Below are positions 7,435 to 16,070 of a DNA stretch of 21,186 nt, piece by piece. The position numbers and the translations under genes were made by a program. This DNA is from CAYJIX01 sp964370375 (lineage in GTDB: Bacteria > Desulfobacterota > Desulfovibrionia > Desulfovibrionales > Desulfovibrionaceae). The notes beneath the pieces were generated by a model. The model was given only the letters and a program-made list of their open reading frames with translations, had not been told where the DNA came from and made no database searches. Every line of letters starts with the position of its first letter. Position 1 is the first letter of the stretch. Location of the stretch: the NCBI GenBank assembly GCA_964370375.1, contig CAYJIX010000042.1, positions 1 through 21,186 on the forward strand, written 5' to 3'.

Positions 7435-10400
7435 TTATATTTCAAACAGCATTTCCAAATCTTCGCGCGTTAATGATTTCCATGTTTCTTGACCCGGGAT
7501 CACAGCTTCTGCCACGCCGCGTTTCATTTCTTGCAGTTTGAGGATTTTTTCCTCAACGGTGTTTTGACAGATCAATTTGTAGGAAAACACTTGCCGTGTT
7601 TGACCGATACGGTGGGTTCGGTCAGTGGCTTGGTTTTCTACAGCAGGGTTCCACCACGGGTCATAGTGGATCACATAGTCGGCAGATGTTAAATTGAGCC
7701 CTGTTCCGCCTGCTTTTAAGGAAATAAGGAAGATGGGAATTTCAGGCGTGTTGTTGAACTTGTCCACCTGTTCAAGCCTGTCCTTGCTTGTACCATCAAG
7801 ATAGCAGAACGGGTATTCTGTCAATTGCAGCCAACCACGAATAAGTTGTAGCATTTGTACAAATTGTGAAAAGACCAACACCTTGTGTCCGCCCTCTACA
7901 ATATCGCCTATCATGTCCTTAAAGGCTTCAAATTTTCCTGAAGGCAGGCTTCCAACGGAAAAGTCCGGCATGTCCACTTTAAGCAAGCGCGGATGACAAC
8001 AAATCTGGCGCAATTTGAGCAAGGCGTCCAAAATGGACATTTGGCTTTTGGCCATGCCTTTTGTTTCCACGTCGGCCAAGACCTGATCGCGGAGTTTCTT
8101 TGTTAAAGCCATGTACAGTTCGGCCTGCTCGTCCGCCATGGCGCAATAGGTTACGTTTTCGATCTTAGGCGGCAGGTCTTTTGCCACTTCTGCCTTGGTA
8201 CGGCGTAAAATAAAGGGCTTTACCCTGGTGCGCAAATATTCAAGGGTTTCTGTGCTGCCATCGCGTATGGGTTTAACAACGCCACGCTGAAAAGCGTGTT
8301 GCGAACCAAGAAAGCCCGGCATGAGAAATTCAAACAGCGACCACAATTCAAACAAATTGTTTTCAATGGGGGTGCCTGATAGGCATAACTTCATCCGCGC
8401 TTTAATAGCACGCACAGACCTAGCTGTTATCGTGTTGGGATTTTTAATGTTTTGCGCTTCGTCAAGGATCACTGTGTTAAAGTAATGGGTTTCAAGCTCT
8501 TCTAAGTCACGACGCAACAAGGCATAGGTTGTTATGACAAGGTCTGCATCGGCAACTTTACGAAACATGCCTTCACGGCGCGTGCCGTAAATCATCAAGC
8601 GTTTAAGGTTGGGCACGAATTTTTCTGCTTCACGTTCCCAGTTTGGCAATACCGAGGTTGGCACAACAATAAGGTTTGGCCCGTCAAAGTTGTTGTCCTT
8701 CATGTATTGCAAAAAGGTAAGTGTTTGCAAGGTTTTGCCAAGGCCCATTTCGTCAGCCAAAATACCGCCAAAGCCGTACTCGCTTAAAAAGTTCAAATAC
8801 GACACGCCTTGCATCTGGTAATTACGCAAGGTTGCGTTGACAGATTGTGGCGGTTCAACGGGCGTAACTTCTGTGAAATTGCGCACCTTTTCTTTAAGTG
8901 AATTCCAAAAGCTGTCAGTTTCGGCGTTTGGCAAATCGTCAAGCAAGCTGTCTAAAATAGGCGCTTCAAATTGCTTGAACTGGGTTTTAGGCGGTTTTGT
9001 GGGGTCAAAACCATGGGCTTGCAGCTTATGGGCCAATTTTTCAAGCCAAGATTCGGGCAGGCTTGTGTATGAGCCGTCTTTAAGCTGCACATAACGCCGT
9101 CCGCGCACCCACGCTTTCCAAATGCGTTCCAAAGGCAGGTTTTGTCCGTCGTATTCTACGTTGATTTCAAGGTTGAACCATTTTTCTTCTTCGTTGCTTT
9201 CAACCTTGGCGGTGATGACAGGTTGGGCAATGCGGACTTTATAACGTGTTAAGGCACGTTCGCCATAAACACGCCAATTTTCGACAAGTTTTGGGTAGGA
9301 ATCCAACAAAAAGGCAATGGCTTCTTCAGGCTCCATGAACCACAATTTGTTGCTACGCGGCTGAAAGCGCATTTCTGTTAACTGGGCGATGAGCGCGGCT
9401 TCTTCAGACTGGTCACGCCGCACAAGGAAGGTATGCCCTTCAAACACATAGCCCCCTGTTTGAAAATCCACATTGGGGCCGGGCAGCGTAAATTCTCCGT
9501 GAACGGTTTCGTAGGTGTTTTGCACTTCTAAAGTTAAAAGGCTGCCTTCTTCATCAAGGAACAGTTTGGGATTGTAGGTTGCCGGCTGGAAAATAGGCTC
9601 CATGATTTTGAGGAAATCTTCAGGTTCGTACAATTCAGAGGCAGGGAGCCTTGCCCAAACGCGGTCTAAAAATTCCGGAATGTTTTCTTGCGGAATGGTG
9701 GGCTGATTTGCCACAAGGGCCTGAATTAAGGTTGGAGAAAGACTTGTTTGCACTGGATAAAAGCTTTGATTCCAACAAACCCATAAGGGCATTTGCCCAT
9801 GAAACGTGATCACAGCTTCTTCGTCAGTAATAGAAAACGGTGTTTTGCCGTTGCGTTGTAACAGCACGTCAAAGTGCAAGCCCACATCATCCAAAGAAGG
9901 CCGTAATTTCAAGGCCATGGGTGAGGTGATAATATGGCAAGGGATGTCAGTATCCTGCCAAAAAAGATAGTATTCGCGGCGGATGGCCCAAAAGAACCAG
10001 GACACCAAGCCTTCGGGGATTTCAACTCTGTGCCCGTAATAATCCAAAAAATGGCCTATTTGTTGAAGCACATACACCAATTGGTTGGACAAATCGCACC
10101 ATTCGGGATTGCGCAAAATTTGTTCAAGGGATGTTTCTTGAAGCACAGAGGACAAACCGGTTTTGTTCTGCCTTGCCCTAAAAAAGGCCACGGTAAGGCG
10201 CCCAGGTTCAGGGTAAAAGCGGAACACTAAATAGTGACGTCCTGGCTCAGGTTCAAGGGAGCTGGAAAAAAAGCTGCGGAAACTTTGCCGCCAATCGACT
10301 TTTGGGCGGCTTTCTTCGTCAGTTTTTTCGTTCCCTTTTTCAAGAGTGCTGATAAATTTGAGCGTGGCAGCAGCCACGTGACGGCAGACCCCAGAAAAAG

Positions 10401-10656
10401 CATCGTGGCAATTGCACACAGAGGTAACGCGCTTGTCCGCAAAATGAACATTGAGCCGCGGTGCATAGTTTTGAAAGTCTTCACCATGCACAACACTTTC
10501 TACCTCAAGGCTTTGCTCGCCCTCATGGAGTACGAGTTTTTGAACGCCGCCATGCAAAAAAAGGTCTTGACCTGACTCGAGAATATATTCCGGAGTGCTT
10601 TCTTTTAAAAAGTTTTGCGCCAAAACTCTGGCTTCATTTTTTTCACGTAAAGTCAT
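7435..10656 (-). CDS. SWIM zinc-finger SNF2-family (DEAD/DEAH-like) helicase
   Basis: About 1073 residues. An N-terminal SWIM finger (C81, C83, C91, H93; pattern CNC...GVCRH) should bind zinc and nucleic acid or protein. The long middle part has no motif I recognise and fits the bacterial SNF2-associated region. The C-terminal half is a complete SNF2 ATPase: Walker A DEMGLGKT near residue 637, DEAQ near 733, LSGTPIENN, then the second RecA lobe with SQF, AGGTGLNL, DPWWNPAVENQATDRTHRIGQ. Such proteins are ATP-dependent translocases that may remodel protein-DNA or polymerase complexes; their roles in bacteria are poorly known. I chose the ATG at 10654-10656 because AAGGA lies eight bases before it; an ATG three codons earlier (10665) has no usable ribosome site. 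Confidence 0.92.
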   Translation of the reverse strand: MTLREKNEARVLAQNFLKESTPEYILESGQDLFLHGGVQKLVLHEGEQSLEVESVVHGEDFQNYAPRLNVHFADKRVTSVCNCHDAFSGVCRHVAAATLKFISTLEKGNEKTDEESRPKVDWRQSFRSFFSSSLEPEPGRHYLVFRFYPEPGRLTVAFFRARQNKTGLSSVLQETSLEQILRNPEWCDLSNQLVYVLQQIGHFLDYYGHRVEIPEGLVSWFFWAIRREYYLFWQDTDIPCHIITSPMALKLRPSLDDVGLHFDVLLQRNGKTPFSITDEEAVITFHGQMPLWVCWNQSFYPVQTSLSPTLIQALVANQPTIPQENIPEFLDRVWARLPASELYEPEDFLKIMEPIFQPATYNPKLFLDEEGSLLTLEVQNTYETVHGEFTLPGPNVDFQTGGYVFEGHTFLVRRDQSEEAALIAQLTEMRFQPRSNKLWFMEPEEAIAFLLDSYPKLVENWRVYGERALTRYKVRIAQPVITAKVESNEEEKWFNLEINVEYDGQNLPLERIWKAWVRGRRYVQLKDGSYTSLPESWLEKLAHKLQAHGFDPTKPPKTQFKQFEAPILDSLLDDLPNAETDSFWNSLKEKVRNFTEVTPVEPPQSVNATLRNYQMQGVSYLNFLSEYGFGGILADEMGLGKTLQTLTFLQYMKDNNFDGPNLIVVPTSVLPNWEREAEKFVPNLKRLMIYGTRREGMFRKVADADLVITTYALLRRDLEELETHYFNTVILDEAQNIKNPNTITARSVRAIKARMKLCLSGTPIENNLFELWSLFEFLMPGFLGSQHAFQRGVVKPIRDGSTETLEYLRTRVKPFILRRTKAEVAKDLPPKIENVTYCAMADEQAELYMALTKKLRDQVLADVETKGMAKSQMSILDALLKLRQICCHPRLLKVDMPDFSVGSLPSGKFEAFKDMIGDIVEGGHKVLVFSQFVQMLQLIRGWLQLTEYPFCYLDGTSKDRLEQVDKFNNTPEIPIFLISLKAGGTGLNLTSADYVIHYDPWWNPAVENQATDRTHRIGQTRQVFSYKLICQNTVEEKILKLQEMKRGVAEAVIPGQETWKSLTREDLEMLFEI

Positions 10657-10665
10657 GCAAATCAT

Positions 10666-10821
10666 CCTTAGATGCCCTTAATGTTCATGTATGTCATAGG
10701 AGTACTTTGGGCTTTAAATCCATATTTTATACTACTACCTCATTTATCCGCTGTTTTCAAGCGGAAAGAAGTATGATAGTGTTTTTTTTACCATAAAATC
10801 TTTTGACCGGCATGAGAGAGT
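10666..10821. promoter_or_regulatory. Divergent intergenic region with an inverted repeat
   Basis: This 156-base AT-rich stretch separates the helicase gene (-) from the substrate-binding protein gene (+) and should hold both promoters. TCCGCT (10747-10752) and AGCGGA (10760-10765) form a perfect inverted repeat with a seven-base spacer. TATACT- and TATGAT-like boxes occur on the plus strand (near 10728 and 10772), and a TATAAA box on the minus strand, but none has a convincing -35. Confidence 0.35.
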
Positions 10822-12408
10822 ATGCAAAAACTATCCCTTATTTTAGTCATAACTGTCCTTTTTGTTACAATAAATCCTAATTTTGGAACAAGTAAAACAA
10901 CACCTGTTCAAGGGGGAAGGATTCTTTTTGGCAGCATTGGTGAACCGTCAAACCTTATCCCTTATCTTGCAACGGACAGCGCTTCCGGTGAAGTGACGGG
11001 GCAAATTTTTACGGCCTTGCTTGAATACGACAAAAATCTCAATATCGTGCCTTTGGCAGCGCAATCCTACGAAGTGTTGGACAACGGCAAACGGTTGCGC
11101 TTTGTGTTGCGCGACGATATCGTATGGCAAGACGGCACAAAGCTTACTGTAGAAGATGTTGCTTTTACATACAAATTTATGATCGACCCCAAAACACCCA
11201 CTGCCTATGCTCAGGATTATTTGGCTGTGCATGCATTTACCATAACAGGTAAAAACAGCTTTGAAGTGGTGTACAAAGAACCCTTTGCGCGTGCCCTGCT
11301 CACTTGGATGGGAGCCATTTTACCAAAACACCTTCTGGAAGGAGAGGATTTATCCACAACACCTTTTGCACGCAAGCCCGTAGGGGCCGGCCCCTTTGCC
11401 TTAAAAGAATGGGAAAGCGGACGCGGTGTTACCCTTGAAGCGTCTGATACCTATTTTAAAGGACGTCCCTACCTTGACCAGTTGATTTTTCGCATCATTC
11501 CGGATCTATCGACCATGTTTTTAGAGCTTAAAGCAGGACGCCTTGACAGCATGTCCTTAACGCCGCAACAATATTTTAGGCAAACAAAAGGCCCCGTATG
11601 GGACGAGCATTGGAATAAATATCGCTATCTTTCGTTTAGTTATACCTTCCTTGGTTTTAACTTTAAGCATCCTTTTTTTAAAGACGTGCTTGTCAGGCGT
11701 GCCATATCCCATGCCCTTGACCGCAACGCTATCATTTCAGGCGTGCTCATGGGGCAAGGAGTGCCTGCCTTTGGCCCTTACAAGCCTGAAACATGGCCCT
11801 ACCATGAAGGCCTTGCACCCATGGCTTATGATCCAAAAAAAGCCAGTGAATTATTAGCAAAAGCCGGTTGGAGGAAAGGTGAAGACGGGTTTTTAGAAAA
11901 AGACGGTCAACGCTTTGCCTTTACCATCCTCGTCAATCAAGGCAATGACCAGCGCATAAAATCTGCCATCATCATCCAAAGCCAGCTCAAAGATGTGGGC
12001 ATAGATGTGCAAATCCGCACGGTTGAATGGGCTGCTTTTATTAAAGAGTTTGTCAACAAAGGACGTTTTGACACGGTGCTTTTAGGCTGGACTATCGTTC
12101 AAGACCCTGATAGTTATGATGTATGGCATTCTTCCGCAGCTTTTGAAGGGGGGCTTAATTTCATTGGTTACAAAAACGCAGAAGTGGACGCCTTGCTTGA
12201 AGAGGCGCGTGCCACATCAGATAGGGCCGTGCGCAAACGCCTGTACGATCGCTTTCAAGAAGTGTTGCACAAGGACCAGCCCTATTGCTTTTTGTTCGTG
12301 CCCTATGCTTTGCCCATTGTACAAAAAAAATATAAAGGTATTGAGCCTGCTCCTGCAGGTATCATGTACAACCTTGACCGTTGGTGGGTACCTAAGCTTT
12401 TGCAATAA
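10822..12408 (+). CDS. Periplasmic peptide/nickel-type ABC transporter substrate-binding protein (SBP family 5)
   Basis: 528 residues, typical for the OppA/DppA/NikA family. The first 20 or so residues form a secretion signal (MQKLSLILVITVLFVTINPN) with no lipobox cysteine, so the mature protein should be free in the periplasm. Family features include GEPSNLIPYLATDSAS, LRFVLRDDIVWQDGTKLTVEDVAFTY (residues about 93-118), and a VGAGPFALKEW segment. It would capture short peptides or another small ligand for an inner-membrane ABC importer. No permease or ATPase gene lies nearby, so it must serve a distant or shared transporter. Only 58 bases separate it from the rel gene and no clear terminator intervenes, so cotranscription is likely. 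Ligand not predictable. Confidence 0.92.
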   Translation: MQKLSLILVITVLFVTINPNFGTSKTTPVQGGRILFGSIGEPSNLIPYLATDSASGEVTGQIFTALLEYDKNLNIVPLAAQSYEVLDNGKRLRFVLRDDIVWQDGTKLTVEDVAFTYKFMIDPKTPTAYAQDYLAVHAFTITGKNSFEVVYKEPFARALLTWMGAILPKHLLEGEDLSTTPFARKPVGAGPFALKEWESGRGVTLEASDTYFKGRPYLDQLIFRIIPDLSTMFLELKAGRLDSMSLTPQQYFRQTKGPVWDEHWNKYRYLSFSYTFLGFNFKHPFFKDVLVRRAISHALDRNAIISGVLMGQGVPAFGPYKPETWPYHEGLAPMAYDPKKASELLAKAGWRKGEDGFLEKDGQRFAFTILVNQGNDQRIKSAIIIQSQLKDVGIDVQIRTVEWAAFIKEFVNKGRFDTVLLGWTIVQDPDSYDVWHSSAAFEGGLNFIGYKNAEVDALLEEARATSDRAVRKRLYDRFQEVLHKDQPYCFLFVPYALPIVQKKYKGIEPAPAGIMYNLDRWWVPKLLQ

Positions 12409-12466
12409 TGGCTGCCATTGTGCATAAAACCCTGTTTTAACAACCTCATACCCTTGTGAGTTTATT

Positions 12467-14680
12467 GTGGATTCATCTCTTGTAACACCTGCATCTGAAG
12501 TGCCTGCAGCCTTTCAAAAAATCATGAGCCATCTTGCGGCCACAGCACCTGAAGCAGAACAAGCCCTTGTGCGCAAGGCCTACGCCTATGCAGCCGCAGC
12601 CCATGCAGGCCAAACCAGATTGTCCGGCGAACCTTACCTTTCGCACCCCTTGGCTGTGGCCGAAGTTTTGGCCGACCTTGGCTTTGACGGTCACGCCATT
12701 GCTGCCGGACTTTTGCACGACACAGTGGAAGATACGAAAGCTACCATTGAAGAAGTCGATATGGATTTTGGTGAAGAAGTTGCTGATATTGTTGATGGTG
12801 TAACAAAAATCAGCCAGATGACCTTTGACAGCAAGGAAGAGCAGCAAGCAGAAAACATGCGCAAAATGATTTTGGCCATGTCTCACGACCTTCGCGTGCC
12901 CATCGTGAAGCTGGCTGACCGTTTGCACAACATGCGTACTTTAGGCTTTCAAAAACCACACCGTCGCCAGCCCATTGCCAAAGAAACCATGGATATTTTT
13001 GCCCCTTTGGCCAACCGCTTGGGGCTGCACAAACTTAAACTAGAACTTGAAGATTTAAGTTTTAAATATCTACGCCCTGATGTGTACGCGCAAATTACCG
13101 AATGGTTGTCCACCAATCAGGTGGTGGAACGCCAGCTTATTGCCAAAATTATTAAGCAGATAGAAGGTTTTTTAGAAACAAATGGTATTTGGGGTTCTGT
13201 TTGGGGACGCATCAAGCATGTGTACAGCATCCATAAAAAAATGCAGGAGCAAAACCTTACCCTTGAGGACATGCACGATATTTTGGCCTTTCGGGTTATT
13301 GTAAAGGATGTGCGCGATTGCTATGGCGTGCTTGGCCTTGTTCACACTGCATGGAAACCTGTTCCGGGACGCTTTAAAGATTATATTTCCATGCCAAAAA
13401 GCAATGGCTATCAAAGCTTGCATACAACCGTTATCGGCCCTGAGGGCGAGCGCATCGAAATACAAATCCGTACCGAAGAAATGCACAACTTGGCAGAAAA
13501 CGGCGTGGCCTCACATTGGCTGTATAAAGAGCGTCAACATTCTGTAAAAATGCAGGATACCCCACAATTTGAGTGGCTGCGTGACCTTTTACAACGTCAA
13601 GCTGACGAAGCCAACCCCAAGGAATTTATGCATTCCTTGCACATGGATTTGTTCAAGGACGAAGTGTATGTGTTCACGCCGGCAGGTGATGTAAAAGAAT
13701 TGCCGGAAGGCGCAACGCCCCTAGATTTTGCCTTTTTGATCCACTCGCAAGTGGGCAGCCGCTGTGTCGGTGCAAAGGTTGACGGCAAGCTTGTGCCCTT
13801 GAGCAGGCCTTTAAAGAATGGCGAAACTATTGAAATTATAACTGATAAAAACCGCCATCCCAGCCGTGACTGGCTTAAACTTGTCAAAACGTCCAAAGCC
13901 AGAAGCCGTATCCAGCAATATTTGCGCACAGAAGAACGTGCCGCAGCCATGGCCCTTGGCCGTGAAATGCTGGAAAAAGAAGGCCGCCGCATGGGCGTTA
14001 ATGTGGCTAAAGCGGAAAAAGACGGCTTTGTACAACAAGTTGTTTCTGCCCTATCCCATGGATCTGTTGATGAGCTTATGATCGATGTGGGGTATGCACG
14101 CCATACGCCAAAATCCATCATTCGCCGTTTGCAAAACCTTATGGCTCCGCCGGAAAATCCTGACGCCATTGACGAGGCCAAGCCACAGAAAAAGAGCCAA
14201 AAGGAAAAAAATCAAGAAAGCACCACCTCGCAAAGCGGTATCCTTATAAGTGGTGTTGATGATTTACTGCTGCGCTTTGCCAAATGCTGTAACCCTGTGC
14301 CTGGCGATGCTGTTGTGGGCTTTGTCAGCAGGGGCAGAGGCGTTATTGTACACACAGCTACCTGCCCCAATGTGCAAGACCTTGAACCTGACAGGCTTAC
14401 CTCTGTGCAATGGGACGGACAAGAAACAGAACCGTTCCCGGTACGTATCCATATTATTGCCAAAAATGTCAAAGGCGCCCTTGCAGACATTGCCATTGTG
14501 TTTCGTGATGAAGATGTCAACATTGACACCTGTTTGGCCCAGTCCCTTGTGGACGGTCGCTCAGAGCTGGAAATGCTGGTGGAAGTGCGTGATGTGGCCC
14601 ATTTGTATTTTGTTATCGATAAAATACGTCAGCTTGAATGTGTGCAAGAAGTTTTCCGAAAAATGCCGGACGAAGAATAG
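12467..14680 (+). CDS. rel: Bifunctional (p)ppGpp synthetase/hydrolase (RelA/SpoT homologue)
   Basis: 737 residues in the full Rel layout. It makes (p)ppGpp from ATP and GDP/GTP on starvation and hydrolyses it again. The HD hydrolase domain is intact: H60, H84-D85 (LLHDTVED), D151 (LADRLHNMR). The synthetase domain has GRIKHVYSIHKKM, ISMPKSNGYQSLHT and EIQIRT with Glu/Gln/Arg. A TGS domain (DEVYVFTPAGDVKELP) and a C-terminal zinc-finger-like segment (CCNPVPGDAVVGFVSRGRG) follow, then an ACT domain (VKGALADIAIVF). The intact HD residues point to a dual-function enzyme rather than a synthetase-only RelA. The start is GTG at 12467 with only a weak GAG-type ribosome site, consistent with low expression. 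It probably shares a transcript with the upstream binding protein. Confidence 0.96.
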   Translation: MDSSLVTPASEVPAAFQKIMSHLAATAPEAEQALVRKAYAYAAAAHAGQTRLSGEPYLSHPLAVAEVLADLGFDGHAIAAGLLHDTVEDTKATIEEVDMDFGEEVADIVDGVTKISQMTFDSKEEQQAENMRKMILAMSHDLRVPIVKLADRLHNMRTLGFQKPHRRQPIAKETMDIFAPLANRLGLHKLKLELEDLSFKYLRPDVYAQITEWLSTNQVVERQLIAKIIKQIEGFLETNGIWGSVWGRIKHVYSIHKKMQEQNLTLEDMHDILAFRVIVKDVRDCYGVLGLVHTAWKPVPGRFKDYISMPKSNGYQSLHTTVIGPEGERIEIQIRTEEMHNLAENGVASHWLYKERQHSVKMQDTPQFEWLRDLLQRQADEANPKEFMHSLHMDLFKDEVYVFTPAGDVKELPEGATPLDFAFLIHSQVGSRCVGAKVDGKLVPLSRPLKNGETIEIITDKNRHPSRDWLKLVKTSKARSRIQQYLRTEERAAAMALGREMLEKEGRRMGVNVAKAEKDGFVQQVVSALSHGSVDELMIDVGYARHTPKSIIRRLQNLMAPPENPDAIDEAKPQKKSQKEKNQESTTSQSGILISGVDDLLLRFAKCCNPVPGDAVVGFVSRGRGVIVHTATCPNVQDLEPDRLTSVQWDGQETEPFPVRIHIIAKNVKGALADIAIVFRDEDVNIDTCLAQSLVDGRSELEMLVEVRDVAHLYFVIDKIRQLECVQEVFRKMPDEE

Positions 14681-14827
14681 GCCCCTGTCCGTGATTCGAC
14701 AAATGTTTTGGTGCTGAAAAGACATGGTTTAAAGAGGCTCTTGCCCGTGGCAGGACAGAATTTTTTGCAGTATGGGAAGGTAACCGCACAAAATATGCAG
14801 AAAATTCAGAAAAAATGCAGTTTTTAC
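14681..14827 (+). other. Spacer between rel and the rplM promoter
   Basis: No gene with a start codon is visible. CTGTCC (14685-14690) and GGACAG (14753-14758) are complementary, and the right arm is followed by AA and six T, so a loose terminator for rel is possible, though the 62-base loop makes it weak. A 53-codon open frame (14695-14853) reads like protein but has no start; see the findings. Confidence 0.3.
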
Positions 14828-14856
14828 TTGACATCATAAAAAAAGCTTTTTAGAAA
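14828..14856 (+). promoter_or_regulatory. Probable main promoter of rplM-rpsI
   Basis: A perfect TTGACA (14828-14833), a 17-base spacer and TAGAAA (14851-14856). The predicted start near 14863 leaves a leader of about 200 bases. A second, extended -10 (TGGTATAAA, 14966-14974) lies nearer the gene but lacks a -35. A hairpin TGCTT-TAGA-AAGCA (14996-15009) lies in the leader and could take part in ribosomal-protein feedback; this is inference. Confidence 0.6.
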
Positions 14857-15061
14857 ACTTTTTGGACCTTGGGCTTTTCTTTTGGTTGCTTCCCATGCAA
14901 CACCGTTACAACAAAGGATAGCCACGGATGAGGCTGCTTCCCGAATCCATAACATGGCCCTTCATTGGTATAAAATGCTCTGCCAAAAGCTTTGCTGCTT
15001 TAGAAAGCACATCAAGCTGTATGGCCTAATAACTGTTTTACACGTAGAGGAGACGCTTCGT

Positions 15062-15496
15062 ATGAAGACGTTTAGCCCAACCCCAGAAACCATTGATCGC
15101 CAGTGGTTTATAGTTGACGCAGAGGATCAAATCCTTGGGCGACTTGCTGCTCAAATTGCGCATCGCCTACGTGGCAAGCACAAGCCTGAATTTGCTCCGC
15201 ACATGGACAACGGCGATTTTATTGTTGTTGTTAATTGTGAAAAAATCAAAGTTACCGGCGCTAAGCTGGAACAAAAAAAATACTATCGCCATTCCGGCTA
15301 TGTAGGCGGTCTGCGCGAAATGACGTTAAGTGATATGCTGGAGAAAAAACCCAGCGAAGTTATCATGGCTGCTGTACGTGGTATGTTGCCCAAAAATCGT
15401 CTTGGACGTGCTATGCTGAAAAAATTAAAAGTATACGCCGGTACAAGCCACCCCCATGTAGCCCAAAATCCCAAACCTTTAACCTTTTCCAACTAA
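15062..15496 (+). CDS. rplM: 50S ribosomal protein L13
   Basis: 144 residues (E. coli L13 has 142). L13 is an early assembly protein of the large subunit and binds 23S rRNA. The sequence shows the family hallmarks WFIVDAEDQILGRLAAQIA, the GDFIVVVNCEKIKVTG strand, KKYYRHSGYVGG, and the MLPKNRLGRAMLKKLKVYAG signature near the C-terminus. AGAGGAGA ends eight bases before this ATG and the protein start matches the family, so the open frame's upstream 60 codons are not part of the gene. rpsI follows after 93 bases, the conserved L13-S9 pairing seen across bacteria. Confidence 0.98.
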   Translation: MKTFSPTPETIDRQWFIVDAEDQILGRLAAQIAHRLRGKHKPEFAPHMDNGDFIVVVNCEKIKVTGAKLEQKKYYRHSGYVGGLREMTLSDMLEKKPSEVIMAAVRGMLPKNRLGRAMLKKLKVYAGTSHPHVAQNPKPLTFSN

Positions 15497-15504
15497 CAAG
15501 GGTT

Positions 15505-15522
15505 TTGCGATACATATCGCAA
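15505..15522. repeat. Hairpin between rplM and rpsI
   Basis: TTGCGAT (15505-15511) and ATCGCAA (15516-15522) pair perfectly around ACAT. No T-run follows, so it is not a standard terminator. It may be an RNase processing site or a stability element between the two ribosomal genes. Confidence 0.4.
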
Positions 15523-15589
15523 CCTCTTACTATGGCAAAAGTTTTTATTGTAATACAAGTTTTTCAAAGCTCTATAGTTAGGAGTTTGT

Positions 15590-15982
15590 ATGCCTACTGC
15601 ATTTGATTACGGCACAGGACGCCGTAAAACAGCCACAGCCCGTACTCGCCTTTATGCCGGTAGCGGCAAAATTGTCATCAACGGGCGCGAAATGGAAGAT
15701 TATTTTCCTCGCAAAACCCTGCAAATGATCATTCGTCAACCTTTGGTTCTTACCAAACTTGTTGACAAGTTTGACATTAAAGTCAATGTGAACGGCGGTG
15801 GTGTGACAGGTCAAGCTGAAGCTGTGCGTCACGGTATTTCACGCGCTTTGCTTGATTCAGATCCTACCCTTCGTCCCACACTTAAACGTGCTGGTTTCTT
15901 AACCCGCGATGCGCGTAAAAAAGAACGCAAAAAATACGGTCAACGTGCGGCGCGCGCTCGTTACCAATACTCCAAACGCTAA
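15590..15982 (+). CDS. rpsI: 30S ribosomal protein S9
   Basis: 130 residues, the same as E. coli S9. S9 sits in the head of the small subunit, and its basic tail reaches the P-site tRNA. Visible hallmarks are YGTGRRKTATARTRLYAGSG at the N-terminus, the VNGGGVTGQAEAVRHGISRAL signature in the middle (about residues 66-86), and the tail ending RARYQYSKR, with the conserved terminal SKR. AGGAG lies five bases before the ATG. It is the second gene of the L13-S9 pair and ends just before a strong terminator. Confidence 0.98.
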   Translation: MPTAFDYGTGRRKTATARTRLYAGSGKIVINGREMEDYFPRKTLQMIIRQPLVLTKLVDKFDIKVNVNGGGVTGQAEAVRHGISRALLDSDPTLRPTLKRAGFLTRDARKKERKKYGQRAARARYQYSKR

Positions 15983-16029
15983 ACCGCAAGGTTTGTTGTT
16001 GTATACAAAAAGCTTTGGCCTTTTTGTGG

Positions 16030-16062
16030 AAAAAGCCGGAGGAAACTCCGGCTTTTTCTTTT
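16030..16062 (+). terminator. Intrinsic terminator of rplM-rpsI
   Basis: GCCGGAG (16035-16041) and CTCCGGC (16046-16052) close a GAAA tetraloop. The flanking A and T runs extend the pairing to 12 bp, and TTTTTCTTTT follows. This is a textbook terminator. Confidence 0.93.
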
Positions 16063-16070
16063 ACTGAGAT

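Noticed and set aside
7435..10656. SWIM-SNF2 helicase as part of an anti-phage defence system
   Set aside because: No methylase, nuclease, DUF1998 or other defence partner is adjacent; neighbours are bipA and a binding protein, so a general cellular role is more likely.
14882..15061. 60-codon N-terminal extension of L13
   Set aside because: L13 proteins begin at MKTF-like positions and the AGAGGAGA site belongs to the ATG at 15062; the rest is leader.
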